Source: Podochytrium sp. JEL0797
Taxonomy: Eukaryota > Chytridiomycota > Chytridiomycetes > Chytridiales > Chytriomycetaceae
Length of the DNA: 64,000 nucleotides
Direction: 5' to 3'
NCBI GenBank assembly: GCA_027596195.1
Contig: JADGJG010000016.1
Coordinates: 33,641-97,640, forward strand
The number at the start of each line of letters is the position of its first letter. Positions within the stretch are counted from its first letter, which is position 1. Shown here piece by piece: positions 10,275 to 21,739 of the stretch. The notes under the pieces are model-generated. The model saw only the letters and a list, made by a program, of their open reading frames with translations, did not search any database and was not told the DNA's origin. The translations under genes and the position numbers were made by a program.

Positions 10275-13200
10275 CTACATCTTATTCATCATCTCATACA
10301 TTTCCTCCGACAACACCACATTCCCCTTCCGATCCACCGAGGCTCCACAACTCACAACCCTCCGTGGAACCACCACCTCCTCGTCCCCACAAATCTCCCG
10401 CACAACACTCTGCGTGACGGCTTGCGATCTGGATTCCGGGATCCACACCTTGAGTTTCTTGAATCCGTCTTTTGGGTGGGCAAAGAGGTTTTCAGGGAGG
10501 GAAGGGAGGTTGGAGGTGGTCGGGGTGTGGGAGGTGGGTGTGGGGACGGCGGAGGCCGCGACGACGAGGCCTGGGAAGAAGAAGGTGATTAGGGTGGAGT
10601 ATTTGGATGTGTCTTGGCCTGGGAGCAGGAAAGCGATGGATTTGGAGAGTGAGGTGGTGAAGGTGTTGCTGGTTGTCGTGGAGGGTGGAGGTGGAGAGAC
10701 GGAGGGAGGCATATGCGCGTCAGTGAGTGGGGTGATGGGTTCGGCGGGGGTTGGGGTCGTGAGGGTGACGTTTGGGTCGGTGTGGTCATTTTCGTCGTGG
10801 TCCGGAACGCGCGTGTGGGGTCTTGTGAAGACTTTGGCGAAATGGTGTTGGAGGGTTTCGTCGGTTCGGAATGGGGTGGTGGGATTCGAGGGGATTGTGA
10901 TGCCTTCCATGTCGAGGATGGTCTTCACGGGGATGCTGTCGATAACAGAGATGAAGGACAGTGCTTGGGAGTAGGACCAGAGGGTTATGGCGATCACGAC
11001 GAGCATGAGTCCGGTGATGGGGAAGTTGAGGTTGATGGAGAACAGAGATGTAATCATGAATTCTTTGTACGTGGATTAGAGGTTGGATCGAAATGGGGAC
11101 ACGTGGGAGATGGCTCACCCATTATGAAAAGGCCGGCAAACATGTGCTTGGCAGCAACAAACAAGAACTTGCCGCCCGTCTCGTGTTTGATTCTGTAGAC
11201 ATACTGAAACTGATATAGGTACACCGCGTAGTAGAAGCCGAAATAAACAGTTGCAAAGCACGACACGATTGGCGCAATAACACAAAAAATGAGCCCAATG
11301 CTCGCAGAGATTCCATGCGCTCCCATATCGGCGGCATAACGCCACTGAGGAGGTTTCGTCGAGGCGAACAGAGTCCGGGGAGTTTTGCCAAACAGCCAGG
11401 CGTTGATTGGGTTCAGAATCAAGCTCGCGATTCGCAGGATTTCGCCGGAAGGACGCGTCTGGGTATCAAAAAGCAAAAATCGGTCAGATCTCGCGAGAGT
11501 AGGAAATCCACGCTCACCATTCCCGTGACCAAGAGATATTGAACGAAAAAGTTGGCACTCTGTGGAATCGAAATCCCCAAAATGCGGATGATGGATTCGG
11601 GATTGTCTTTGATTTCGGTGATGCTCGTGAGGAGAGACGTTCCCACAATGTTCACAAACACGATATTGCAGAGTTGGAACACGAAAAACTGCGCAAACAC
11701 ATCTTGCTCCATTTTCGTTTTGAGCGGAGACCCAGAGTGAACGGCGAGGAACCTCAAGATTGGAGGGACGAGTTGGATCAAACCGGCGATAATTATGGGT
11801 GGGAGGATACCGCCAATCACTTGCGCGAGACGTGGATTGTAGATGACGAAATCGTGCACAAATCCAATGAATGATCCGATGTTGTCGAGATTGGCAAAGG
11901 CCAGTGTGGATGTGACTGTTTGTTTTTGAAGTTCGTCAGAAAGAAAAACGCACTCACTTCCAAACAAAGGCACTTACCAATGGCAGCCCAGAAGAGGGTG
12001 AGAAATACCAAGATCGCTTTCGCCGCGAGAGAACGCCACTGCCGTGCGAAATAATTCATCTAACGATTCGCAAGCCAAAACAAGTCAGCAGAATTTCCTT
12101 CAATCGAAAATAAGACAGTTAATCACTCACACCAGAGGTCTCCCAAACAACATCACTGTCGGCAACGCCTTGAATGCATTCCGACATGACGGCGGGGGCA
12201 TCGTGAATCGTTGCTCGAGCCACCAAACTTGCTTGGAACGGCTTTCGAAACACAATAAATGCCGTCGAGCTCGCCACCATCGCCGCTTTCGCCGCGTCAT
12301 CCATTCCGAGATTCTCGCGCGTTTTCGAAATCTCCTCCCGCGCTTTTCGAAACTGCATACTGTAATGGGCGATGGCATCCGTCTTTTTTCCGTACAATGG
12401 AGGGTCGCGAAATCGAGGGCGTTGATTTTCAAAGAATTCGGGGTGAGTATCGGGCAGCGGTTGTTTGCGAGCGGCTTTGGAAAAGAAACTCGCGACGGCG
12501 ACTTCCAAGTTGTTTCTGGCCTTGATTTCGTTCGAGACATGTTTCGATAGTTTGTGCGGAACACTCGCAGACAGAATCACGGCTTCGACGCTGTCGGGGC
12601 AGATTCGGTCGAAGATGCCTGCAGAGAACCGCGTATTCAGAAACACTGGAAAACGAAAGAGATCCAACGACGGCACATACATTTCAACGCGTCTTCATTT
12701 CTCCACTCCCGCGGAACATCACGCGCCATCAAAGTTCTCGCCGCTAGGGCCTGCGATTGCGAAGGGGAGGTTTGGAAGCTTTGTCTCAATCGGGCGGTTT
12801 GGCTGATCAATCGAAAGATGGCGTAGACAGTGATGGTGCACACATAGACAGTGAAGAAGAAATGGGCCCACAGTTTGTCTTGGTTCTGGACATTCCCGAT
12901 GGTAAGAATATTCATGCCCGAAAGGCCTCCGCCGCCAGTAATATTGATGGGCAAGAGAAGAATTGCAGCCGGAATCGCGATGGCGAGGAACAGAATGGTC
13001 ACCGTGCGCGTATAGAAAATGGCGGCGAAAGCTGAAGTGGAGATGAGTGGAAGTGGAGATTTGAAATTTTCAAGAGCGCTCACCATCGTGGCCGCACCGC
13101 TCCAGCAGCTCCTTATCGTTCGTTTTGAGGAGCAGAAAAACAGAAACAAACGACTTGTTGAGTTCCGCGGGCCGTTTTGAGGCAGGAAGCGCAGAAACTC

Positions 13201-13381
13201 GTGGTTGATAAGTCAGCGGAAACAGCGGCCGCAGAACAACAAACGCCAGCAGGAATCCCACCGCAAGCAACACATTCGCGCCAAGTGCGGCCTGGAAATT
13301 GGGGAACGATGAATCGATTGGCGTGGGTCCAGTCGCAGGGAGAGTGGACTCCGTTGGCTTGATTCCGGTCGTCGACTCCAT
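10275..13381 (-). CDS. CSC1: CSC1/OSCA-type (DUF221) osmosensitive cation channel
   Basis: Seven exons (13381-13084, 13031-12681, 12645-12131, 12059-11978, 11915-11518, 11458-11119, 11062-10275) join in phase to 923 aa. The order matches the family: an extracellular N-terminus and first TM (ALGANVLLAVGFLLAF), two further early TMs, and a cytosolic RRM-like region beginning MARDVPREWRNEDALK. The RSN1-type 7-TM core follows (AAKAILVFLTLFWAAI, QVIGGILPPIIIAGLIQLVPP, FVFQLCNIVFVNIVGTSLL and others). The C-terminal cytosolic tail is low-complexity and Pro/Ser/Thr-rich. Members form calcium-permeable channels gated by hyperosmotic or mechanical stress in the plasma membrane or endomembranes. Intron 1 uses a GTGAGC donor. 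Confidence 0.9.
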
Positions 13382-13548
13382 TTGTTTGCGGCGAAAAAAG
13401 GGTTCGAATAATAATGATTGGAATTGCACGTGGAAAATCATCAATTAACCATATACTGCTACTTACCGTTGCTTCTTATAACTCAACGCCTTATTCACCA
13501 GCACTCGTTCCTCAAACGCTTCCTCTCTCAAATGCAACCACCTCACCC

Positions 13549-13720
13549 ACACGCGCGAGAAACACTCCAATGCCTCGAATGCGACTTGTTAACGGCGTAT
13601 TTATGCGACATCATGTATCGCGTGCAGGCATATGGGGGAGATGCGGTACAAATGCAACCGATGGCGTATCCGAACGCGTTCACATGAGAACGGGATGCAT
13701 TCAGAGGAGGGTGTGGTGGA
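13549..13720 (+). pseudogene. Zinc-finger relic
   Basis: Two frames preserve CLEC, then GEMRYKCNRWRIRTRSHENG, which reads like a decayed linker plus finger (GEKPYKCxxCxxxTRSH). Frames are shifted relative to each other and no complete finger remains. It lies immediately upstream of a DGAT2 fragment on the same strand, as at three other sites. Confidence 0.4.
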
Positions 13721-13727
13721 TTAATTG

Positions 13728-14021
13728 GCTGCTGGTGGGAAACCAGACGTTGAATATTAGTTATTCCTCTGATATCCCGTGTTTTGCGCTTGGCGAAAAC
13801 GATATGTGGGACCAAATCGGGAACAACGAAGGTGGAATCGTGCGCGCGTTGAACGTCCAAATTTTCTCCCGTACGTTGTTGTTTTTGGAAAGATTGGACC
13901 CGCGCGCTAATTAAGGTTCCCAAGGTTGAGAATCCGAGTTTGCAAGAAGCTGCGGGGTATCATGTGTTATGCGAGGGAATTGGAAAAGAATGAATGATGT
14001 TCTGAGTTGGTGATGGCATGA
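13728..14021 (+). pseudogene. DGAT2 C-terminal fragment
   Basis: Recognisable blocks follow the order of the DGAT2 gene at 8515-9534: LLVGNQT (VGGAQEA), FALGENDMWDQIGNNEGGIVRA, then after a stop KVPKVENPSLQE, and finally the terminal ELVMA followed by TGA at 14019-14021 in a third frame. Frames change at least twice and the HPHG half is absent. It cannot be functional. Confidence 0.85.
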
Positions 14022-14426
14022 ATAAAGTGTTCACAGCGAATGGCTCCCTGATTGGAAAACTATCCGTCCCTCTTTTTAAAATGTCGCCGATTCATGAGGC
14101 TTGTATAATATTTAGAGTGCGCAAAGTCGGACTCAATGAAACTACGGTCCATCGACGATAACCAACACGTCATTTTGCGCGGAGGTCCTCCAGCACCACC
14201 TGATGGCCTCGCAAGACTGTAACAAGCCTCCTAGCTGTGGCGCTGTGACACCGCTGCGCGTATAAACGTATTTTTAAAGATTTTTCTTTCCTGTCGAAGT
14301 CTCTGGGAGAATTCATCGAAATAATTGAATGGAATACTTCTGCCGCCCGAGGGGTCAAGTGTGGTTCGCAATCGTTGTCGGTTTGAACCCTTCCATGAAA
14401 AAGAAACAACGAAACAGAATGGATTG
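14022..14426. other. Intergenic, nothing recognised
   Basis: Separates a DGAT2 relic from a short finger-gene relic. No gene-like signal was seen; probably degraded duplicate sequence. Confidence 0.35.
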
Positions 14427-14523
14427 ATTCTACAGCTTACTTCGATGACCGCCAATCCCTGCAAGAATGCTGCGACGTTGTTGGCATTTCGCTTCCGTTA
14501 AATGGAAAGAAGATTAACTTGTA
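14427..14523 (+). pseudogene. Relic of family-B zinc-finger N-terminal domain
   Basis: A short frame reads IDSTAYFDDRQSLQECCDVVG and stops soon after. It matches the N-terminal signature of the family-B finger genes (TIDYFAASQSLQECFDVAG at 5937 and DTFAADQSLQKHCDIAG at 9710). No fingers follow. It is a truncated duplicate of only the 5' end of the coding region. Confidence 0.7.
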
Positions 14524-14604
14524 GAACAAACGCTTGAAATTAAACTCTTTAATTATTGCGAAGAGAAACGCATGCAAACAGACCAATACATTACACAAGT
14601 CCCG

Positions 14605-16440
14605 CTACTTTAACATCACCTCCAACTCCTCCACAACCTTCATAATCCTTCTCCGAGGCAAAAACGCGTCCATCCCCAAACAACTCTTCAAATCCTCCAT
14701 CGTCAACGACATCAATACGTCCCCGTCGACTCCCTCGGTAACAAACTTTTCCGCCACATCCAACGAAATGCCCGCAACGCGGTGCATTAGGGACGCCACT
14801 TCGGAAGCGGTCCATTGTGCAGGGTCTAGAGCGAGGTGTAGCAATGTGAGGGTTTCTTCCAACGACTCGGTTGGGTCGATGGGAGCAAGGTTGGGCGATT
14901 CGTTGGTTCCGGGGATAGAGCCCATGATGGACCGGAACGAGCGTGAGGGGGTGAGCAAAGCAGGGCTGGTTGTTGTGCTTCCGTACGCGCTATCGGTGGA
15001 GAATGGAACGGAATTCATGTCGAGCTGGAGGTGTCCCATCCTCGAGTAAATCGTGTCGTGCAAGTCTCTCTGGCCTGTGCGGCGGGGACTCAAGCTAGGG
15101 GAAATGGGGGAGTAGTTGTTGGGGTTCGTGGTTGTGGGGGAATGGTGGTGACGTTGCTCTTCGTTGGTGCTGTTGGAGCTCGAGTCTAATCGCAGTGAAG
15201 ACATGGAGGATGTGTAGCGAACTTGTTGGTATGCCTGTTGGTCGCGTGGAGACGCTCTTGGCGACAAGCTGGGGGACATTGGAGAGGACGCATCGTTGTC
15301 GGAAAACGGTGGAAGGACCGTTAATGGCACGTGAAGAGTGATGTTGGGAGTTTCCGAATTATCGCAAATGATTTGGACTTGGAATCGGGTCTTGATTTGA
15401 ATCAACGGGCTGTCGAGCGAGGCTTGGGCAATGCTTGGGTCAATGAAGAGGACCAGCTTTCGCTGGAGAGGCGCTTCTCCGTAGTTGATTTGCAGTAACG
15501 AAAAGGTCTCGTTGAATTCAGATAAAGGACGCGGGAGTCTGAAGGTGGATTCACGATTTTGCGCGCCAATATAGCGGATTTCCGTCCTTTTTGAGAAAAT
15601 AGAATTCAGCTCAAGCAAACGCAGAAAGAAATATAAAAAACAATTAACAATACCTGATCGAAACATGAATCATGCGCAGCTTGATATTCTGCGGCGTCGA
15701 GAAAACAGAAAGCTCGGCCGTCACTTGCTCCCCGGCATGAAACGTTCGCGACGGAACGAACAAATTGCAGCCGCATTTTTCTTGGGTGGGCGGGACCTCG
15801 TGTTTGAACACGGATGGAGTCATGGCCAGCTTTTGGATTCCGTTGTTGGGCACAAACACCGCGACGGGCACCTCCACTTCGTGCGAGGGGGTTGAAAAGA
15901 GGCCTTCCTGCCACGTGAGGATCGCCTTGATCACGTAACGAATGCATCCTCCGTGGCTCTCGTAACTTGGATACATGCCGTTGGAGGGAAGCTTGAACTC
16001 GAACGGAAACTTGCTCCACGCCTGTCAACAATGGGCTCGCGTCAGATCATTCTCACAGATTCACAACAAAGCGGGAACATACATCCACTTGGGCCGATTG
16101 GAAATCAGGCACGTCCAATCCTCGAATGAAAAAAGTCTTAGCGTGTTTGTTCGGGTTGTCAGCCCCATTCGAGGTGATGAGTTTCCCGCCATGCGTCCAA
16201 CGGGTATGAGTTCGGCCAATCAACTCAAGTTTGAGCGTGGCAGCCTGAGAATGGGTTTCAGCATGCAAATGGGCGTTGATCACTCCCGTATTTGTCAATT
16301 GTCACCTTCAGTGGCTTTCCAAGCTTGACAGCTATGGTTCCAGTGAGTGGCGACGCATATCCCCAACCACTGAACGCAATGATGGAGGACCCGATCCCGG
16401 AGGACCTGCCCGATCCGGTGATTTGCAACTCGGCAGCCAT
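14605..16440 (-). CDS. Arrestin-like protein with C-terminal SAM domain
   Basis: Four exons (16440-16306, 16244-16083, 16021-15654, 15586-14605) join in phase to 548 aa. Residues about 20-150 match the arrestin N-lobe pattern (LTGTIAVKLGKPLKAATLKLELIG, FPFEFKLPS). About 150-290 match the C-lobe (VPVAVFVPNNGIQK, FHAGEQVTAELSV, LRMIHVSIRR). A Ser/Pro-rich disordered stretch follows, with SPSLSPR occurring twice. The last about 69 residues form a SAM domain (WTASEVASLM...LTMEDLKSCLGM). Alpha-arrestins act as cargo adaptors in trafficking of membrane proteins, and SAM domains oligomerise. Pairing the two suggests a scaffolded or polymerising trafficking adaptor, which is inference. Intron 1 (GTGACA donor, CTCAG acceptor) is needed to restore the N-lobe strand. 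Confidence 0.85.
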
Positions 16441-16544
16441 GGATTTTTTTGGCTTTTTTGAGGCACGCGCCCTCCTCGCAATTTAATCATATTTCTAATT
16501 TTTCGAATGTCACATGGAACTGAGCACGCGATCTGTGTGCAAAT

Positions 16545-16790
16545 TTGATACCTCCTTTCCGACGCAGGCTGTGCGCGACTCTCGCGATGGGGCCTTGATT
16601 TGACTATTCAATTGCTCTCAAAAATCGAGGTACCACTTATTTGGTAATTTTGAGCGTCATTAATGCTCAGGAAAGTAGTGTGTTGCTGAATATTCGCAGA
16701 ATCAACACTGGAACGCGCGTCAGAAAAAATCCTTTCGATGCGGCGGTTTCAAGATCCCGTTACGATCATAACATTACAGGAGGCTGAAAA
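16545..16790. repeat. Duplicated non-coding block, copy 1 (upstream of permease 1)
   Basis: Shares, in order, several near-identical words with 21740-22035: ATGGGGCCTT, GCTCTCAAAAATCGAGG, ATTCGCAGAATC, TGGAACGC and GATGCGGCGGT. One copy precedes the first permease and the other follows the second. The permease duplication therefore seems to have included this upstream DNA, with the remainder of a third unit lost. No coding frame is conserved. Confidence 0.65.
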
Positions 16791-16948
16791 AATTTGCGCA
16801 TTACTTCAATGAAAGGGCAACGAATATATACAACGGAATACGAGTGTGAATGTCAGGGTGAGTGCAGGAAGCATGCTGCGCCAATGAAATTTTTCCAGAG
16901 ATCGACTTGAACTGGACACTGACAAACGGAGGGAGTGAAACTCAAAAA

Positions 16949-17058
16949 GATGTGGAGTCAGAAAATCAAACTACAAAGCAGGGGGAATGAACTCTTTTTT
17001 TGGCTGTGTTAGTAAATAATAAAAAATATATGGACGCCACTCAAAATGTATATAAATA
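16949..17058 (+). promoter_or_regulatory. Permease 1 promoter: conserved block and TATA box
   Basis: A block at 16949-16973 (GATGTGG, one variable base, then GTCAGAAAATCAAAC) is shared almost exactly with 19263-19287 upstream of permease 2, although the surrounding spacers have diverged. A second shared block GACGCCACTCA is followed by TATATAAATAG at about 17049-17058, 40-45 nt before the ATG. Preservation against a diverged background suggests transcription-factor sites, possibly for nitrogen or amino-acid control. The factor is unknown. Confidence 0.65.
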
Positions 17059-17094
17059 GTGCAGCACCTTCCCAGAAAGAGACTCAAACCCATT

Positions 17095-19022
17095 ATGAGC
17101 GATATCTTGAAAAACGACCTTGCCAACCCCAATCCAGTCCTCCACACGGCTCCCGACGGCGGAAAGCTGCACCGAAAGCTCGAAAGCAGACACCTCGAAA
17201 TGATCGCCATCGGCGGCACCATCGGAACTGGATTGCTTTTGCGTTCCGGCGGAGCCATTGCGGTTGCCGGTCCACTCGGCGCGTTGATTTGTTTTGCGAT
17301 GGTTGGATTCCAAGTGTTTGGTGTCGCCAGTTCGATCGGTGAAATGGCAACCCTGCTTCCTGTCGAAGGTGCATTTTCTGCCATGCCGACACGCTTCGTA
17401 AACCCAGCGTTTGGTTTCGCTTGCGGGTGGAACTACTGGACCAATGTGAGCCTGATCGTGTTATATTTCTCCACTAGTGTCGCTAACCACATATATTTCT
17501 AGTGGGCCTTGACATTCCCCGCAGAGATGGCTGGAATTGCTTCCCTCATGACATATTGTGAGTTCTGTTTCAACTGCTGTGTATGTTTGCGTGTTTCTAA
17601 ACGATTTATAGGGATTCCAACCTCTGTTTGTCCCACCTGGGTGTGGAGTCTTGTCTACATGGTGCCCGTTGTTGGCCTCAACATGTTCCCAGTCAGCGGG
17701 TGAGTTTTGGTTGTGTAACGCGTAAACGTGTCAACTAATATTCTGACACAAAAATACTTTTCTCAAGGTTCGGCGAAGTCGAATTTTACTTGTCCATGAC
17801 CAAGATTATTGCTGTCACCCTATTTTTGATCATCAGTGCCTGTGTTTGGTTTGGTGCCGGAACAGGAACAGGGCCAATCTGGTTCAAGGTACCGTATTCT
17901 TGAATCACTATGCGTCCGAACTAAACCCATGCTGTTTTTTATATTTAGAACTGGTCCCCCGCTGTCGTAGGAGAAACTCCCTTCAACCAGTTTGTCAACA
18001 TTGCCGGTGCCTTCACCACCGCCGCCTTTTCCTACGGAGGTACCGAGTTGATTGGAATCACGGCCGGTGAGGCTGCCAACCCCAGAAAATCCGTCCCCAA
18101 GGCCATCAACGGTACCATCTACCGTATCTTCTTCTTCTACCTCTGTTCCCTCTTCTTTGTCGGAGTCCTGCTTCACTCAAGCGACCCTGTGCTCCGCTCC
18201 AAGTCGATCAAAACTTCTCCGTTCGTGTGGGTGTACAATCAAGTCGGAATCAACTTTGCTGCGGATGCAATGAACGCCGTCATCATTATCGCAGTCACCT
18301 CAGCTGCCAACTCTGCGATTTACGCTTGTGCCAGAACTTTGATGCGTCTCGCCGAGGAAGGTTCGGCTCCGAAATTCCTTGGGAAGGTTGATTCGCGTGG
18401 AGTTCCCATGATTTCTGTGATGGTGAGTTTTATTTCATTAAAAAAAATCGGTTTCTCTTTGGCTAACTCTGTGTTTATAAAGGTTGTCGCCGGGTTCGGT
18501 TTGGTCGCAGTCGGCGCCGCCTTCGCTGCCGGTCCCAACGGCGCGGGACTTGTTTTCGATTTCCTCTCTGGTGTTATCTCCTACGGAATCATGGCAGCCT
18601 GGATGATGATGAGCATCACCCACGTCCGCTTCCGCGCAGGCTACGTCGCGCAAGGGTACAAAATCGAGGATTTGCCCTACGTTGCACCGTTCTTCCCATA
18701 CACGCAGTACCTCTCCATCACGATCGGAACGTTCACCGCTGGTTGTTTGTTGTTGAGTGCGTTCTACTCGGCTGGGAGAGCCGACTTTTACAATCTCACT
18801 TGGTTTATGACCAATTCGTGGGCGTATTGCGGGGTCCCGATCGTTATTCTCTTGTTCCTCGGCCATGCCACATTCAAGAGTGGGTTCGCGTTGGTCAGAC
18901 TCGAGGATATGGACTTTGAGACGGGGAAGTACATTGAATCTGCGGAAGATATTGCAGCGAATTTGATCGCTGAAGAGAAGGGGGGCGTATTCAAGAGGAT
19001 TGGGAAGGTGTTCAAAAAGTGA
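17095..19022 (+). CDS. Amino-acid permease 1 (fungal YAT/APC family)
   Basis: Six exons (17095-17445, 17503-17557, 17612-17699, 17768-17888, 17949-18422, 18483-19022) join in phase to 542 aa. The cytosolic N-terminus leads into RHLEMIAIGGTIGTGLLLRSG, the substrate-binding TM1 loop of amino-acid permeases. TM2, a Trp-rich TM3-4 region and the family core AAFSYGGTELIGITAGEAANPRKSVP then follow. About 12 hydrophobic segments end in a short basic tail (FKRIGKVFKK). This is a plasma-membrane H+/amino-acid symporter by family. Substrate range is not readable. It forms a tandem pair with 19468-21403, with identical exon structure and a 257-bp identical tract across exons 1-2 and intron 1. A polyadenylation-like AATAAA lies just after the stop. 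Confidence 0.93.
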
Positions 19023-19262
19023 TAGAGTTGTAACAAAATAAATGGGTTCTCTTTCTTTAATTTTTCTTCCTATTATTCCTGCTCTGCCCAATATGGCACC
19101 CCAGATGGTGCAGGTCTCGTCTGCAAAATGAACTTTGCAGTGCGAGTGTGCCGATGCCGAAATGAAATTTCTTTGCAATCACTTTTCTAGAAATTGACTC
19201 TTAATGATAAACAGAGGAAGTGTGCCTCGAAGCGAGCGAGTAAGAATAAGGCTTTACTTGCC

Positions 19263-19434
19263 GATGTGGCGTCAGAAAATCAAACAAGAACGTAGGGTGG
19301 CGCCGTAGTTAGTAATATGCTCGAGGCGGCTATTGGGCGGCTATCTAACGAGATCAAGTGGTATCAAAATTTTTTCCACCGGAAATTGATGAAAAAAAAT
19401 GGAATATCGACGCCACTCATGGATATAAATAGCG
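19263..19434 (+). promoter_or_regulatory. Permease 2 promoter: conserved block and TATA box
   Basis: Block 19263-19287 matches the permease 1 element (GTCAGAAAATCAAAC core). GACGCCACTCA plus GATATAAATAGCGCC follow, with the TATA-like sequence about 40 nt upstream of the ATG at 19468. The conserved block is about 205 nt upstream of the start here and 146 nt in permease 1, so spacing is flexible. Confidence 0.65.
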
Positions 19435-19467
19435 CCGCCCCCTCCCACAATAAGACTCAAACCCATC

Positions 19468-21403
19468 ATGAGCGACGTATTCAAAACCGACCTTCCCAAC
19501 CCCAATCCAGTCCTCCACACGGCTCCCGACGGCGGAAAGCTGCACAGGAAGCTCGAAAGCAGACACCTCGAGATGATTGCAATCGGAGGAACTATCGGAA
19601 CTGGACTGCTTCTGCGTTCTGGTGGTGCGATCGCGAGTGCTGGTCCCATTGGAGCGTTGATTTGTTTCGCGATGGTTGGATTCCAAGTGTTTGGTGTCGC
19701 CAGTTCGATCGGTGAAATGGCAACCCTGCTTCCTGTCGAAGGTGCATTTTCTGCCATGCCGACACGCTTCGTAAACCCAGCGTTTGGTTTCGCTTGCGGG
19801 TGGAACTACTGGACCAATGTGAGCCTGATCGTGTTATATTTCTCCACTAGTGTCGCTAACCACATATATTTCTAGTGGGCCTTGACATTCCCCGCAGAGA
19901 TGGCTGGAATTGCTTCCCTCATGACGTATTGTGAGTTTCGTTTCAACCTCATGTCGCGGCTTTCGCATGTTGATGAACGATTTATAGGGATTCCAACCAC
20001 TTCTTGTCCCACCTGGGTGTGGAGTCTTGTCTACATGGTACCCGTTGTTGGCCTCAACCTGTTCCCGGTCAATGGGTGAGTTTTCATTGAGCAACGCGTG
20101 AACCTGTCAACCGATTTTGACAAAAAAAATATTCTCAAGGTTCGGTGAAGTCGAGTTTTACATGTCCATGATCAAGATTGTGGCTGTCGTCATCTTTTTG
20201 ATTGTCAGCGCCTGCGTGTGGTTTGGTGCCGGCACAGGAACGGGTCCGCTTTGGTTCAAGGTACCGTTTTCCCTCGTCCGAACCAAACCCTTTCTGACCG
20301 GAATTGCAACTATAGAATTATAATCCTGCTGTCGTCGGAGACACCTCCTTTGACCAGTTTGTCAACATTGCCGGCGCCTTCACCACGGCCGCCTTCTCCT
20401 ACGGAGGTACCGAATTGATTGGAATCACGGCTGGTGAAGCGGCCAACCCTCGAAAATCCGTCCCCAAAGCCATCAACGGGACGATCTACCGTATCTTTAT
20501 TTTTTACCTCGGTTCCCTCTTCTTTGTCGGAGTCCTGCTTCACTCGAGTGACCCAGTCCTTCTGTCCTCATCCATCAAAACTTCTCCGTTCGTGTGGGTG
20601 TACAATCAAGTCGGAATCTCCTTTGCTGCGGATGCAATGAACGCCGTCATTATTATCGCAGTCACTTCGGCTGCCAATTCCTCGATTTACGCATGTGCCA
20701 GAACTTTGTTGCGTCTCGCCGAGGAAGGTTCGGCTCCCAAATTCCTTGGGAGGGTGGATTCGCGCGGAGTTCCCCTTGTTTCTGTTATGGTAAGTGTTTC
20801 TCTTTGTTATAATCTCAAGAAAGTCGTGTTGCAATTTGGCTAACTTCGCGTTCAAAAAAGGTTTGTGCTGGATTCGGTTTGGTCGCAGTCGTCGCCGCCT
20901 ATGCCGCCGGCCCCAATGGCGCGGGTCTTGTTTTCGACTGGCTCTCTGGTGTTATTTCGTATGGAATCATGGCCGCCTGGATGATGATGCTCATCACCCA
21001 CCTCCGCTTCCGCGCCGGATACGTCGCGCAAGGCTACAAGATTGAGGATTTGCCCTACATCGCACCCTTCTTCCCATACACACAGTACATTTCCATTGCC
21101 ATCGGAGCGTTCACCGCGGGTTGTTTGTTCTTGAGCGCGTTCTACTCGGCTGGGAAAGTCGACTTTTACGACATTCACTGGTGGATGACCAACTCGTGGG
21201 CATATTGTGGAGTTCCTATCGTTCTGCTCTGTTTCCTTGGTCATGGAACGTTCAAGAGTGGGTTCGCACTGGTCAGATACGAGGATATGGATTTTGAGAC
21301 GGGGAAGTACATTGAGTCTGCGGAAGATATTGCAGCAAATTTGGTTGCTGAAGAAAAGGGAAGTGTGTTTAAAAGGATTGGGAAGAATTTTCAAAAGAAC
21401 TAA
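19468..21403 (+). CDS. Amino-acid permease 2 (tandem paralogue)
   Basis: Six exons with the same phases as permease 1 (19468-19818, 19876-19930, 19988-20075, 20140-20260, 20316-20789, 20861-21403) give 543 aa. The same APC/YAT blocks are present: IGGTIGTGLLLRSGG, FSYGGTELIGITAGEAANP, and a C-terminal DMDFETGKYIESAEDIAAN before a basic end. Protein differences from permease 1 cluster outside the identical tract, for example the NPAVVGD/SPAVVGE segment and the SISFAAD/GINFAAD region. The two copies may therefore differ in substrate or regulation. A plasma-membrane location is expected. AATAAA occurs just after the TAA. Confidence 0.93.
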
Positions 21404-21739
21404 GTTGTAAATAAAAGAAAGTTATGTTTTAACATTTCTTTTCGCATTGAGGTAGTAGCGCGGCTTTAACGCGTTCCTGAACAAGAACTGAGAACAGCTC
21501 TTCTAATTCATGGGTTTTTCTGCTGCTTCGACCACAAATCCAAGCAAACTCTCATTTGCTAAAGTAGGCGAGAAGTGTTCTGCTGTCTGTTGGGGGGAAG
21601 AACTCTGTTTAGATTTGTTAAAGGAACAATCCAACTTGCAACACAATAAAAATAAGAAAGAAATAACTTATCCCATTCTCCACCACTTCAACCCATCAAC
21701 ATTCGACGTCTGGATTCTTCCTTCGCCACGTGCTTACTC

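Noticed and set aside
16258..16440. Frameshift in the arrestin gene
   Set aside because: The apparent shift is explained by a 61-nt intron (16305-16245) whose removal restores LGKPLKAATLKLELIG of the arrestin N-lobe.
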